Origin: Bacteroidales bacterium
GTDB taxonomy: Bacteria > Bacteroidota > Bacteroidia > Bacteroidales > Paludibacteraceae
Direction: 5' to 3'
Assembly (NCBI GenBank): GCA_022784645.1
Contig: JALFZG010000034.1
Coordinates: forward strand, 1-42,996
DNA length: 42,996 bases
The position numbers were made by a program, and so were the translations under genes. The notes under the pieces were generated by a model. The model worked only from the letters and a program-made list of their open reading frames with translations. It searched no databases and was not told where the DNA came from. This document shows, in pieces, positions 24,722-32,491 of the stretch. How positions within the stretch are numbered: the first letter of the stretch is position 1; each line of letters begins with the position of its first letter.

Positions 24722-25132
24722 ATGAAAAACAAACTGATTTTCTCAATCTTTCTGTTGTGCTTGTTATTAACATCGCTTAATAATCAGGTCTCTGCTATCA
24801 ATTCAGTTGATGTAATCTGGATACATTTAACTGAGATGGATTTTACGTCTTATCCGGGACATATCATTCCGCGTTATTTAGATGCTCCTGAAGCCACATT
24901 CGAAGCATACATCTCTGACAAAACACTCTATATTCAATGTGATAACGTAGATTCAGAGTTCAAGATTAACATTGTTGCAGGGGATGAACTTGTGCTTGAT
25001 GGCACTTTTATTAACGAAAATAATGTGATAGAGATACCGACTGATGAATGGTCCAAGGAGTCATATATCATTCGTATTTACTATGGTGAGAAAATGTGGA
25101 TAGGGGAATTTCAAATTGAGGCCAGCTTGTAA
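24722..25132 (+). CDS. DUF3244-type secreted protein, 136 aa
   Basis: Signal peptide MKNKLIFSIFLLCLLLTS with cleavage near QVSA, then about 110 residues of beta-sandwich-like sequence: PEATFEAYISDKTLYIQC, INIVAGDELVLDGTF, SYIIRIYYGEKMWIGEFQI. The closing WIGEF strand and the size fit the Bacteroidota DUF3244 family, small exported proteins often encoded beside secreted cysteine proteases, where some may act as inhibitors or chaperones. Two other ATGs just upstream (24712, 24715) are out of frame. It is the first gene after a consensus promoter, followed by a 139-bp gap with a 12-bp hairpin and the C25 peptidase. Confidence 0.75.
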   Translation: MKNKLIFSIFLLCLLLTSLNNQVSAINSVDVIWIHLTEMDFTSYPGHIIPRYLDAPEATFEAYISDKTLYIQCDNVDSEFKINIVAGDELVLDGTFINENNVIEIPTDEWSKESYIIRIYYGEKMWIGEFQIEASL

Positions 25133-25186
25133 ATACTCGTTATTCATTATTTCCAAAACTACCGTCACTATATGCTTTTTAATAGA

Positions 25187-25221
25187 GTTATCCGCTTTTC
25201 ATTTATTGCAAAGCGGATAAC
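25187..25221. promoter_or_regulatory. Intercistronic hairpin before the C25 peptidase
   Basis: GTTATCCGCTTT (25187-25198) is perfectly inverted at 25210-25221 around an 11-nt loop. It is followed by A-rich sequence, not T, so on the plus strand it is more likely an mRNA stability or attenuating structure than a terminator. Confidence 0.6.
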
Positions 25222-25271
25222 AAAAAAAAACAAAGACAAGATATTTTTATTTATTTTAACCCAATACAATT

Positions 25272-27233
25272 ATGAAACATTTTTTTTCTTTCTTGTTGTT
25301 GTTGTTTTCAACAATCACTCTTGCCTCCGTGCAAGTGCAACCAGGATTGACTCTTTCTCAAACGAATCATTCGTATCACATTCACTATTCTAATTCTGAG
25401 TATCAAGTTCGTGATACTGTTTTAAGAGATTACAATCAGAGTCCTGTTTTTTCTTATGTAAAGTTTAATCCAGACTATTATGACTATGTTGGTGAAAACT
25501 GCTCACCAATGTATCCTGCTTATACGTTACATTTGGAATTGCCAGCTAATGCTACAAACATTCGATTAGTCGTAAATTCAATTTCTCATTCGAATATAAC
25601 GTTACCTCATTTATACGTGCCTTTACAATTGACAAAGACTGGAGATATCGAAAATATCTGCTACGATTCCACCCTGTACTTTACCGAATCGTTACTTGAT
25701 CATTATTATGCCGATTGGTATAAGTTGGGACAAAAATACACGAGAATTTTTTCTAAAGGTGTTGATTTTACTTTTTATCCTTTACATTACCATGCAAATG
25801 GAGTAACAGAAATTATGACAGAGGCTGATTTTGATATTATTTTTGAAGGAGATAACCTTGAAAATTTGTACAATAGGCCCGAGGTTACTGCAATGCACTA
25901 TTTTGACAATTATCTCGATCTTTCTCTTTTCCGTCCTATAGAAACCCCGGTAGTTAACGATGACGGTTATTTGATAATTACTGAGCGTCAATATCAAGAT
26001 TCCATAAACTATTTTAAAGATTACAAGGAGTCGTTGGGGTATCGTGTATTTGTAAAATATGTAGATGATATTAGCAGTAATCCTGATAGTATCCGTCGTT
26101 CTATAATTTCATTTTACACAGGTCATCACGTAAAATATGTGTTACTTGCCGGAAGCTTGAATAAAATACCATTTTCATATGGTGAAAGAGAAAGCTTTAC
26201 AAATCCGCCTTCTGATATTTTTTATTCTTGTTTGGAAAATTTACATATGGACAAACAAACAGATTATCATACTAATGTTTATGTTGGGCGATGGGATGTA
26301 TATAATAAAGAGGAATTATCACATATCATGCGCAAGACGATTAACTCAGAATTGCATATGTATAGTAACAATTCCCACAGAATAGCATCTTTCTCTGGAA
26401 CAGATAATCCTAAATTGAGTAATATTGACCAAGCAAAATGGGTTAAAACGAATGTGATTAATGCATCACAACCACTGTCTTCAGTAGCACATTATTTGAT
26501 GGGGCAATTCTATGATGGACGCTATGCCTCTACATCTCCATCCTCATATCAAGATATTAAAATTGAATTGGAGGATACCGACTATCCCCTTTGGATGTTT
26601 TTGTTTTTTGGCCATGGAGATTGGGATTGGATTGGGAATCCATATAGTTTTACACGCCAGGATATTCGTGTTTGTCAAAATCAAAATTTACCCTATCAGC
26701 CTTTTGCTTTCTCATTTGCATGCAAAAATGCCAACTTATTTAAAAACTATAATTTTTCTCATAATTGGCTTACGGAAACGAATGGCGGAATTACAATTTT
26801 TGCAGCAACAGAGAGTACAATTATCGAATGCAACAAATGGTTCTCAAGAAAAATCTTTTCTCCCTTGGTTGAACTACAACCCACGATGACAATTGGCGAG
26901 TTGGTATACAATGCAAAGGATATGTACTATTACGCTGATCAAGTACCATACAGAAGAAATCATATAGCTAAATACATTTTATTGGGAGATCCGAGTCTAT
27001 ATATTCATGGCTTAAATATCCCTGATGATAGATTAAATTCTCCACTAAAGACGTCTTCGAATGAAGAATCTACTGAAGTAAATAAAGTGAAAATTTGGAA
27101 CATTAATGGCATTCTTTTAGAGGAAACATCATACACAAATTATATGAATAGTAACTTGCTGGATGGTGTATATATCATTCAATTTATAGACAAAGAGGAT
27201 AATGTTATTACTACATTTAAAACAATAAAATAA
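25272..27233 (+). CDS. C25 (gingipain-type) cysteine peptidase with T9SS-like tail
   Basis: The 653-residue protein has a signal peptide (MKHFFSFLLLLFSTITLA), an N-terminal prodomain-like beta-rich region to about 230, then the C25 domain: YLIITERQYQDSINYFKDYK, KYVLLAGSLNKIPF, the catalytic His448 in FFGHGDWDW and Cys484 in FSFACKNAN, and GGITIFAATEST and YILLGDPSLYIHG at the end. The H-to-C spacing of 36 is close to gingipains. The last 80 residues (KVKIWNINGILLEETSY, LLDGVYIIQFID) resemble a type A T9SS sorting domain, so the protease is probably exported through type IX secretion to the surface. It follows the DUF3244 gene and precedes two lipoproteins. Confidence 0.9.
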   Translation: MKHFFSFLLLLFSTITLASVQVQPGLTLSQTNHSYHIHYSNSEYQVRDTVLRDYNQSPVFSYVKFNPDYYDYVGENCSPMYPAYTLHLELPANATNIRLVVNSISHSNITLPHLYVPLQLTKTGDIENICYDSTLYFTESLLDHYYADWYKLGQKYTRIFSKGVDFTFYPLHYHANGVTEIMTEADFDIIFEGDNLENLYNRPEVTAMHYFDNYLDLSLFRPIETPVVNDDGYLIITERQYQDSINYFKDYKESLGYRVFVKYVDDISSNPDSIRRSIISFYTGHHVKYVLLAGSLNKIPFSYGERESFTNPPSDIFYSCLENLHMDKQTDYHTNVYVGRWDVYNKEELSHIMRKTINSELHMYSNNSHRIASFSGTDNPKLSNIDQAKWVKTNVINASQPLSSVAHYLMGQFYDGRYASTSPSSYQDIKIELEDTDYPLWMFLFFGHGDWDWIGNPYSFTRQDIRVCQNQNLPYQPFAFSFACKNANLFKNYNFSHNWLTETNGGITIFAATESTIIECNKWFSRKIFSPLVELQPTMTIGELVYNAKDMYYYADQVPYRRNHIAKYILLGDPSLYIHGLNIPDDRLNSPLKTSSNEESTEVNKVKIWNINGILLEETSYTNYMNSNLLDGVYIIQFIDKEDNVITTFKTIK

Positions 27234-27241
27234 GTTGACTT

Positions 27242-27892
27242 ATGAAAAAGATTATTTTGGCGCTCCTATTGGGAGTTTTGGCGCTAACTACGAGTTGCGA
27301 ACCACAAGAATTAGTTCATTCCGATGCGGAAATCAGTAAGATTATTACAATTCTGCATGATGGTATGGGGCAACCTGCAAGCGTTTGCCTTGAGCAGTTA
27401 GAAGAGATTGGCATTACTCTTCCACTCGTAAAATCAGAACAAACCAATGATTATGTACTGCAAAATTCAAAAATGTGGTTGAGCGTAAGTGAACAAAACG
27501 ATTCCGTTATTTATGCACGATATGAATTATATACTACGAATACGTATGCAGAAGGGATAAATGATTTCATAGACTTTGACAACGTTGTGTACAATCAAAA
27601 ATGGGAAAAATGGGAAGGTGGTTTAGATAACGATGTGACCGACTTAACACAACATGAAACAGCAAACAAGGAGATTGCCGAAATGGCTACTACTTACAAC
27701 CAGCATCAGTTAAGTCTTAGTTCTTTTTACGAAAAGAGAATGGGGAATTTATACATGCATGCTGAAACGCGTTATTGGGGAGTAGCAGTTGGAGGTATGA
27801 ATCTTGAAACGGGAGAAGCTATTGGTTCTAAAGTAAAAAGTGAGATTCGTCTCTTCTTAAGATTAGACAAAAATGCACAAATAAAAGATTAA
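27242..27892 (+). CDS. Lipoprotein of unknown function, 216 aa
   Basis: MKKIILALLLGVLALTTSC is a lipoprotein signal with Cys19. The mature part has about 195 residues and contains MWLSVSEQNDSVIYARYELY and repeated Trp/Tyr residues, with no motif I recognise. It starts 8 bp after the C25 stop and ends 12 bp before the next lipoprotein start, so it is in the same transcript. An accessory role for the peptidase (surface retention, inhibition or substrate binding) is possible but not shown. Confidence 0.75.
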   Translation: MKKIILALLLGVLALTTSCEPQELVHSDAEISKIITILHDGMGQPASVCLEQLEEIGITLPLVKSEQTNDYVLQNSKMWLSVSEQNDSVIYARYELYTTNTYAEGINDFIDFDNVVYNQKWEKWEGGLDNDVTDLTQHETANKEIAEMATTYNQHQLSLSSFYEKRMGNLYMHAETRYWGVAVGGMNLETGEAIGSKVKSEIRLFLRLDKNAQIKD

Positions 27893-27904
27893 TTGGATAC
27901 GAAT

Positions 27905-28456
27905 ATGAAAAAGTATTTTTCGTGGATACTGCTGCTATCAATAGTATCCTTTGTCTCATGTCAGCCAACCAACGAGCCCACTATCGATCCCGTCCCTGAA
28001 ACAATTACGAACCCGGATGAGATATATGCTTCTTATATAGATTGTTTGAGTGGTGTATATGAAAATCTCTCTTCGGTAATTCTCAAACGTGAAAACCGAA
28101 AGAAAGAAACATATACCATCAATGATTATTATCACGAAACATATACCAACGAAGATAATAATGATACAGAATTCTATAGCACAGCTGCATTGTCTTCGGA
28201 TAACGTGATTATTCAAATTACGCTCAGTGGATATTCTTACGGCAATACCGGCCTCAATAAAGAACAAGGCATCATAACCATTGATATCCTTTCTCCGGAA
28301 TACACAACATACACTGTCGAAACCTCCATTATCCATAGTGGAGACAAACTCTATTTGAAGGACGAAAAAACGCAAGCTTATATTTGTGTATTGCAGAAAG
28401 GCGTAGGCATCCTCTACCTTGAGGACAATGCCGGCCACACTTGGAATGCGCTCTGA
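27905..28456 (+). CDS. Lipoprotein of unknown function, 183 aa
   Basis: The frame is open from a TTG at 27893, but ATG at 27905 gives a standard lipoprotein signal (MKKYFSWILLLSIVSFVSC, Cys19). A Pro/Thr-rich linker (QPTNEPTIDPVPETITNPDE) leads to a mostly beta domain with DNVIIQITLSGYSYGNTG and SGDKLYLKDEKTQAYICVLQ. I recognise no family. It is the last gene of the run that starts at 24722 and is followed by a hairpin at 28470-28495. Confidence 0.75.
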   Translation: MKKYFSWILLLSIVSFVSCQPTNEPTIDPVPETITNPDEIYASYIDCLSGVYENLSSVILKRENRKKETYTINDYYHETYTNEDNNDTEFYSTAALSSDNVIIQITLSGYSYGNTGLNKEQGIITIDILSPEYTTYTVETSIIHSGDKLYLKDEKTQAYICVLQKGVGILYLEDNAGHTWNAL

Positions 28457-28469
28457 TAGTGCGTTTTTT

Positions 28470-28495
28470 GGCGTAACATCGCGTTACGTTACGCC
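28470..28495 (+). terminator. Hairpin after the lipoprotein run
   Basis: GGCGTAAC (28470-28477) is inverted at 28488-28495, with an alternative pairing using an overlapping GTTAC copy. It is preceded by T6 and starts 14 bases after the stop at 28456. It resembles the GCGTAAC-type hairpin at 14054-14089. Confidence 0.5.
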
Positions 28496-28605
28496 CCTTA
28501 ATAGGACAATTTTAGCCACTTGGGGAAAGAATGAATCTCTGCGTAACTACTAAGACTGCATTATGAATAAATGAAAACACAATATTAACATAAAACAACT
28601 GCATT

Positions 28606-29859
28606 ATGAATCGTATCTGCCTAATCATATGTCTCATCTTGGGCATATCCGGCCCTTGGGCACAGACTCTTTGGTTCAAACCGGATTCACTTATTTCTCT
28701 CCCGCATGAGGATAGCATACTCCCTCATGAAGAGTACACCATGATTGCTGTATTAAAAAGTCTCGAAGAAGAAACACCCCAGCTCTTATGGGGCATCAAG
28801 TCAGCAGATACGCTTCAGTCCGCTTTCCTAACAAATGCCCACTTTAGCAGCAAGGGTGGCGTGTTCACCTCGCAATCCATTCGAGACTATTCCAAGTGGT
28901 GCATCTGCTATTACCATACTGGCTGCCGTAAGGATACCACCGGTTCGTATGCGCTATGGCTTGGTTCTACTCCTATCTATTATGCAGATACGGCATGGCA
29001 CTCTGACTCAATAACTGCTCATGTATATATTCGAGAGTTACTTTTCACTACATCATCGATGACGAAAGTAGAGAAAGCAGCTTGGCAGAGTTATATGGCT
29101 ATGAAGTACGGCATTACCTTAGATAATGTTCCGTATCTCTCTCCTACTGCTGACACGCTATGGCATCATGAGAGAGATGCAGAGTATTATCATCGCATAG
29201 TGGCGGTAGGCGTTGACTCGTTGCATGAGTGGTCTGCTTCTGCTTCTTTGAGTTACGAAAATGCCTCCTTGCTCCTTCTTTGTCCGGACTCGCTTCATGA
29301 AGGCGAATATATCCTTTTAGGGGATAATAATATGGAAGAAACTTGGTCTTCTGCTCCGAATGGTTACAATTATTTGATGCGCTCATGGCGCTTACGATCC
29401 CATTTGAAAGGCAGTGGACACTGTTCGCTGGTTTGGACGCCCTCGGTTTCTGTTGCTTCTCCTGATTCCGTTTGGCTGGAGGTTTGTGACTCATTGGATA
29501 ATCCAGTTGGTTGCATCGGGGTAGATAGTATTGTGGGCGATTCGTCTTGGTTCTTTACGCTCTCCAGCCTCCTGCCCTTGCAATCCATAGCTATCCGCAC
29601 GACCCATTCTGTAACGGATGAGGATGCAGGTTCAGTAATATCGTATAATGCCTCTTCCGGAACGCTGTCGCTCCCGATGTTAGACCCCGATAAGATCTAT
29701 ACGTACGCACTCTACACCAATCTCGGACATCTGCTGTATTGGCCTGCCCCCTCTCGTCCGGATTGTATTCAGGTGGGAAACCTGCCTACGGGTATTTATC
29801 GCATAGAAGCATTTTTCAATAACCAAATGGAAGCCTCAGTATCCATTTTAGTACAATAA
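28606..29859 (+). CDS. Secreted protein with T9SS-like C-terminal tail, 417 aa
   Basis: Signal peptide MNRICLIICLILGISGPWAQ. The body contains the motif AWQSYMAMKYGITLDN (about residues 163-178), which I know from Bacteroidota surface proteins with lectin-like domains and T9SS tails, and later EGEYILLGDNN and a beta-rich WRLRSHLKGSGHCSLVW. The last 80 residues (IYTYALYTNLGHLL, NLPTGIYRIEAFFNNQ) look like a type A sorting domain. It ends 8 bp before the first RHS-tip toxin gene, so the two are probably co-translated. It may be a surface partner or carrier for the toxin; this is inference from position. The start region is duplicated (28555-28568 and 28598-28611). Confidence 0.75.
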   Translation: MNRICLIICLILGISGPWAQTLWFKPDSLISLPHEDSILPHEEYTMIAVLKSLEEETPQLLWGIKSADTLQSAFLTNAHFSSKGGVFTSQSIRDYSKWCICYYHTGCRKDTTGSYALWLGSTPIYYADTAWHSDSITAHVYIRELLFTTSSMTKVEKAAWQSYMAMKYGITLDNVPYLSPTADTLWHHERDAEYYHRIVAVGVDSLHEWSASASLSYENASLLLLCPDSLHEGEYILLGDNNMEETWSSAPNGYNYLMRSWRLRSHLKGSGHCSLVWTPSVSVASPDSVWLEVCDSLDNPVGCIGVDSIVGDSSWFFTLSSLLPLQSIAIRTTHSVTDEDAGSVISYNASSGTLSLPMLDPDKIYTYALYTNLGHLLYWPAPSRPDCIQVGNLPTGIYRIEAFFNNQMEASVSILVQ

Positions 29860-29867
29860 TCACAGTT

Positions 29868-30263
29868 ATGAAGAACCGCATAGGTATATTTTTCATCTTG
29901 CTGGCTTCTATCTTAGGAGCATTGCCCCTATGTGCTCAAGAGTCGTGCTATGCTCTATACTTGCGGGAGCATAACATGAGAGTACTGACTGCAGAGGATG
30001 CTGACGACAGCTATGACGAACTAAAGAAAGCCGTCCTTGCTTGGCAGTTGTATGGTTCAGAAGCTTCTCTGCCATTCGCTCCAAAAGAAGAGCCTGCTGC
30101 ACCCCAACAGCAGGATACTACTTTCGTAATCGTACATCTTGCATTGGTCGATAGCACTTGGTATATGTGGCTATCCGTTGACCCCCTTGCGGATAAGTAT
30201 CCGAATGTCACTCCCTATCTCTACTGCAATGGCAATCCGATTATGCTTGTGGATCCAGATGGA
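29868..30263 (+). repeat. Shared RHS-tip module, copy 1
   Basis: A 132-codon coding module (signal peptide to VDPDG) that recurs at 33626-34021. The two copies have the same length; from residue 11 on they differ at about 10 of 122 residues, and long stretches of DNA are identical. It ends sharply at the DPDG codons, after which the sequences are unrelated. Confidence 0.88.
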
Positions 30264-30875
30264 AACGACTGGTATGAGGCAGATGGTGAAATTAAGTGGA
30301 CTGATTGCAAAAGTCAGCAATCAATGAACGATGCAAAGATTAGTGGAACCTATCTTGGAGAGGCTGTCGTTGTTTTTAATGGGTATTATGATGAGCAACT
30401 GGGCTCTAACGATAAGCTAATAGATATATATGGCAACATGCCCAAAGGAGCAAAAATGGCAGACGTAACTGTTTATGGACCGAATGGCAGCAATGATATT
30501 AATAACTATTTAGGGTATACTATGAGTTCTGATCCTCATCGTTTTGCTGTTCTTGCAAATGGAGACTACGATGTAAATAGAGTTGTGAAATTAGGGCCAT
30601 ACAATTCCCCTTGGGCGATTGAAAACAGAGGAAATGTGCCTACTTTATATGATACCAACCCTGCTCATCCTGATAGAAAACCTGCATACATGAATGGAGT
30701 GTTCATCCATAGGTATAATAATGATGGTAAAGCAGGAGTGTTTCGGGATCCTCAAACGAACAAATGGCATGGGCGATCCGAAGGTTGTTTACTGATAGCT
30801 CCCAATCATTGGAAATCATTTGAGCAACAACTGAAAAAAGTCAATTCGTTTCACCTTAAATTAAATAGGAAATAG
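29868..30875 (+). CDS. Exported RHS-tip toxin with L,D-transpeptidase-like end
   Basis: Residues 1-24 are a signal peptide ending LCAQ. Residues 25-132 form a module shared with the gene at 33626 and end with the RHS-tip hallmark (WLSVDPLADKYP, TPYLYCNGNPI, VDPDG), which in full RHS proteins marks the end of the shell before the variable toxin. Residues 133-335 are unlike the other copy. They contain GVFIHRYNN (His281) and GRSEGCLLI (Ser304, Cys307), an H...SxGC pattern as in YkuD-type L,D-transpeptidases and related DUF5675-like proteins, which would point to cell-wall peptide crosslinks as target. No RHS barrel is attached, so this is a stand-alone effector. The next gene starts 3 bp later. 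Confidence 0.72.
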   Translation: MKNRIGIFFILLASILGALPLCAQESCYALYLREHNMRVLTAEDADDSYDELKKAVLAWQLYGSEASLPFAPKEEPAAPQQQDTTFVIVHLALVDSTWYMWLSVDPLADKYPNVTPYLYCNGNPIMLVDPDGNDWYEADGEIKWTDCKSQQSMNDAKISGTYLGEAVVVFNGYYDEQLGSNDKLIDIYGNMPKGAKMADVTVYGPNGSNDINNYLGYTMSSDPHRFAVLANGDYDVNRVVKLGPYNSPWAIENRGNVPTLYDTNPAHPDRKPAYMNGVFIHRYNNDGKAGVFRDPQTNKWHGRSEGCLLIAPNHWKSFEQQLKKVNSFHLKLNRK

Positions 30876-30878
30876 AGT

Positions 30879-31379
30879 ATGTATTTAAAATTAATGATCA
30901 CACAACTATTAGTATTACTGGGTATAAGCGTATATTCCCAAGTCGGTTATGCTATTGTTACTCCGAACTCTCAAGGTGTAGTACATCTATATGAGAAGCC
31001 TATATCGCAAAACATTGTTGATTCAATCACAAATGATAGTATTAATGAAGTATATTATTGTGTTAGCATAATAAAATTCACAAGAAACAGAGCCTTTGTT
31101 TCTACTTTTACAGATGATGAGACACTTACTATGCACCGGGGATGGGTCGATTGGAAATATCTAGGGATAAGATTAAATAACGATACCATATTTACTAGGC
31201 ATAAACCTAGTAGTAAATCAAAGGTTTGGTGTGTTATTTATCAGCCAAATTGGAGAGATATTTATCCAGTTAACCACGCTCGGGATGGATGGCTTTATAT
31301 TATGGACAAAAATAGAAATATTACAGGTTGGGTTGCTCCTAAAGATCAGTGCGCAAATCCATATACTACATGTAATTAA
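30879..31379 (+). CDS. Exported SH3-like protein, candidate immunity factor
   Basis: ATG at 30879 is 3 bp after the toxin stop, indicating tight coupling. The first 20 residues are hydrophobic (LMITQLLVLLGISVYS) and look like a signal peptide. The mature part has two segments that resemble bacterial SH3 domains: VVHLYEKPISQNIVDSI with a following RAFVSTF and GWVDWKYL, and VWCVIYQPNWRDIYPVNHAR with DGWLYIMDKNRNITGWV. SH3 folds in exported proteins often bind peptidoglycan peptides, which would suit a factor that shields the wall from an L,D-transpeptidase-like toxin. Family and role are inferred; the protein could instead be an effector accessory. Confidence 0.6.
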   Translation: MYLKLMITQLLVLLGISVYSQVGYAIVTPNSQGVVHLYEKPISQNIVDSITNDSINEVYYCVSIIKFTRNRAFVSTFTDDETLTMHRGWVDWKYLGIRLNNDTIFTRHKPSSKSKVWCVIYQPNWRDIYPVNHARDGWLYIMDKNRNITGWVAPKDQCANPYTTCN

Positions 31380-31399
31380 TAGCGACTTACTATAGTGCC

Positions 31400-31720
31400 T
31401 GAATTTATAAAATTAAGTTAGATGAGACATCTTTATCACTTGCTGATGGTGCAGACTTTAATTATATGGAAAAAAATGACATGTATAACATATCACAAGA
31501 ACTATCACTCGGATTAATCTTGGGTGTTGGAATTGGTCAAAATTTCACGACTAAAGGATATGGGTATGAAAGTCAAGAAACTTGGGCTAAATTTTTGGGG
31601 ACATATAAACATGATGGAATTACCCAACAACAGACGATGGCATTAGATTTCAATCTTTCTGTTTCTGCAATTATAGGCGCATCTTTAAATATGAGCATTC
31701 CATTTACCTATAAACGATAG
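31400..31720 (+). pseudogene. Headless toxin-tail remnant
   Basis: An open frame follows a TGA at 31400-31402 (codons begin 31403) and runs to 31720; the first ATG (31466, MEKNDMYN) is in its middle, and upstream residues (SLADGADFNYMEKNDM) look like continuous protein. It has no signal peptide and no RHS-tip motif. The size (about 105 codons), AT-richness and position 5 bp before a membrane protein suggest the displaced C-terminal end of a former RHS-tip toxin next to its immunity gene. A short independent protein from 31466 cannot be excluded. Confidence 0.5.
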
Positions 31721-31725
31721 TCTAT

Positions 31726-32445
31726 ATGTGTACTTATTTCAAAATACTATTCTTGCTGGCAATACCATTAGGCCTGATGGTCATCATGGCATATTGTGAT
31801 GCTCAATGGTACACGCTTATTATGTTTCCTTTGCTACTTCATGCACAATGCAGATATATGATTATTCTAACGGATAATTTATATGAGCAACTACGCCAAG
31901 GGAAAAATATAAGGACAGCAACAGTGTTATGTACAATTACGGTGCTTCTGACTATTGCTCTGTCTTTCCTTCTTCCAACTGCATTATCTTTTGCCTTTAC
32001 GTTGCTTTTAAAAATTGAAGTGGCACTACTTGTTACGATTTTTCTTCCACTATTATATTGTGCATATCACAACAAGGAATTGAAGATTCGCAATACATAT
32101 TTACCTGGCGAGAAATTTCTTAACCATTGGTTATTGCGCATGCACGAGAGAAGAAGAAAAATGCTAGCAATTGTTTTATTAATGATGTTCATCACAACAT
32201 TGTTTTTTGTATTCGAAAGATTTGGCTCTGGTATTATTCCATCATGGAGTTTACATATAATTGGATATATGAAGGATGTTCTATGTATCTTAACGCCATT
32301 GCTATGTATTTTTATGTATATGGCATTATTGGTTGTTTATAAACTGCCGGATAGCATCATATTAACTGTGCAGGATTCTGCTCATATGTCAATAATGGGG
32401 TGTGCCTTTGTCGTATTAGTTTGTTGGCTAATGTGTTGTTTTTAG
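31726..32445 (+). CDS. Polytopic membrane protein, candidate immunity protein
   Basis: The 239-residue protein has about six hydrophobic helices (for example ILFLLAIPLGLMVIMAYC, ATVLCTITVLLTIALSFLL, MLAIVLLMMFITTLFFVF, ILTPLLCIFMYMALLVVY) and a positively charged loop HERRRKML. No family is recognised. It lies 5 bp after the toxin-tail remnant, within the toxin region. Integral membrane immunity proteins are common against toxins that act on the inner membrane or periplasm, so it may be the immunity partner of that remnant. AT content is high, as in the neighbouring toxin ends. Confidence 0.6.
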   Translation: MCTYFKILFLLAIPLGLMVIMAYCDAQWYTLIMFPLLLHAQCRYMIILTDNLYEQLRQGKNIRTATVLCTITVLLTIALSFLLPTALSFAFTLLLKIEVALLVTIFLPLLYCAYHNKELKIRNTYLPGEKFLNHWLLRMHERRRKMLAIVLLMMFITTLFFVFERFGSGIIPSWSLHIIGYMKDVLCILTPLLCIFMYMALLVVYKLPDSIILTVQDSAHMSIMGCAFVVLVCWLMCCF

Positions 32446-32491
32446 ACGGCCTGTACCATTTGCTATTTGACTAAAAACTATTATTTTTACT

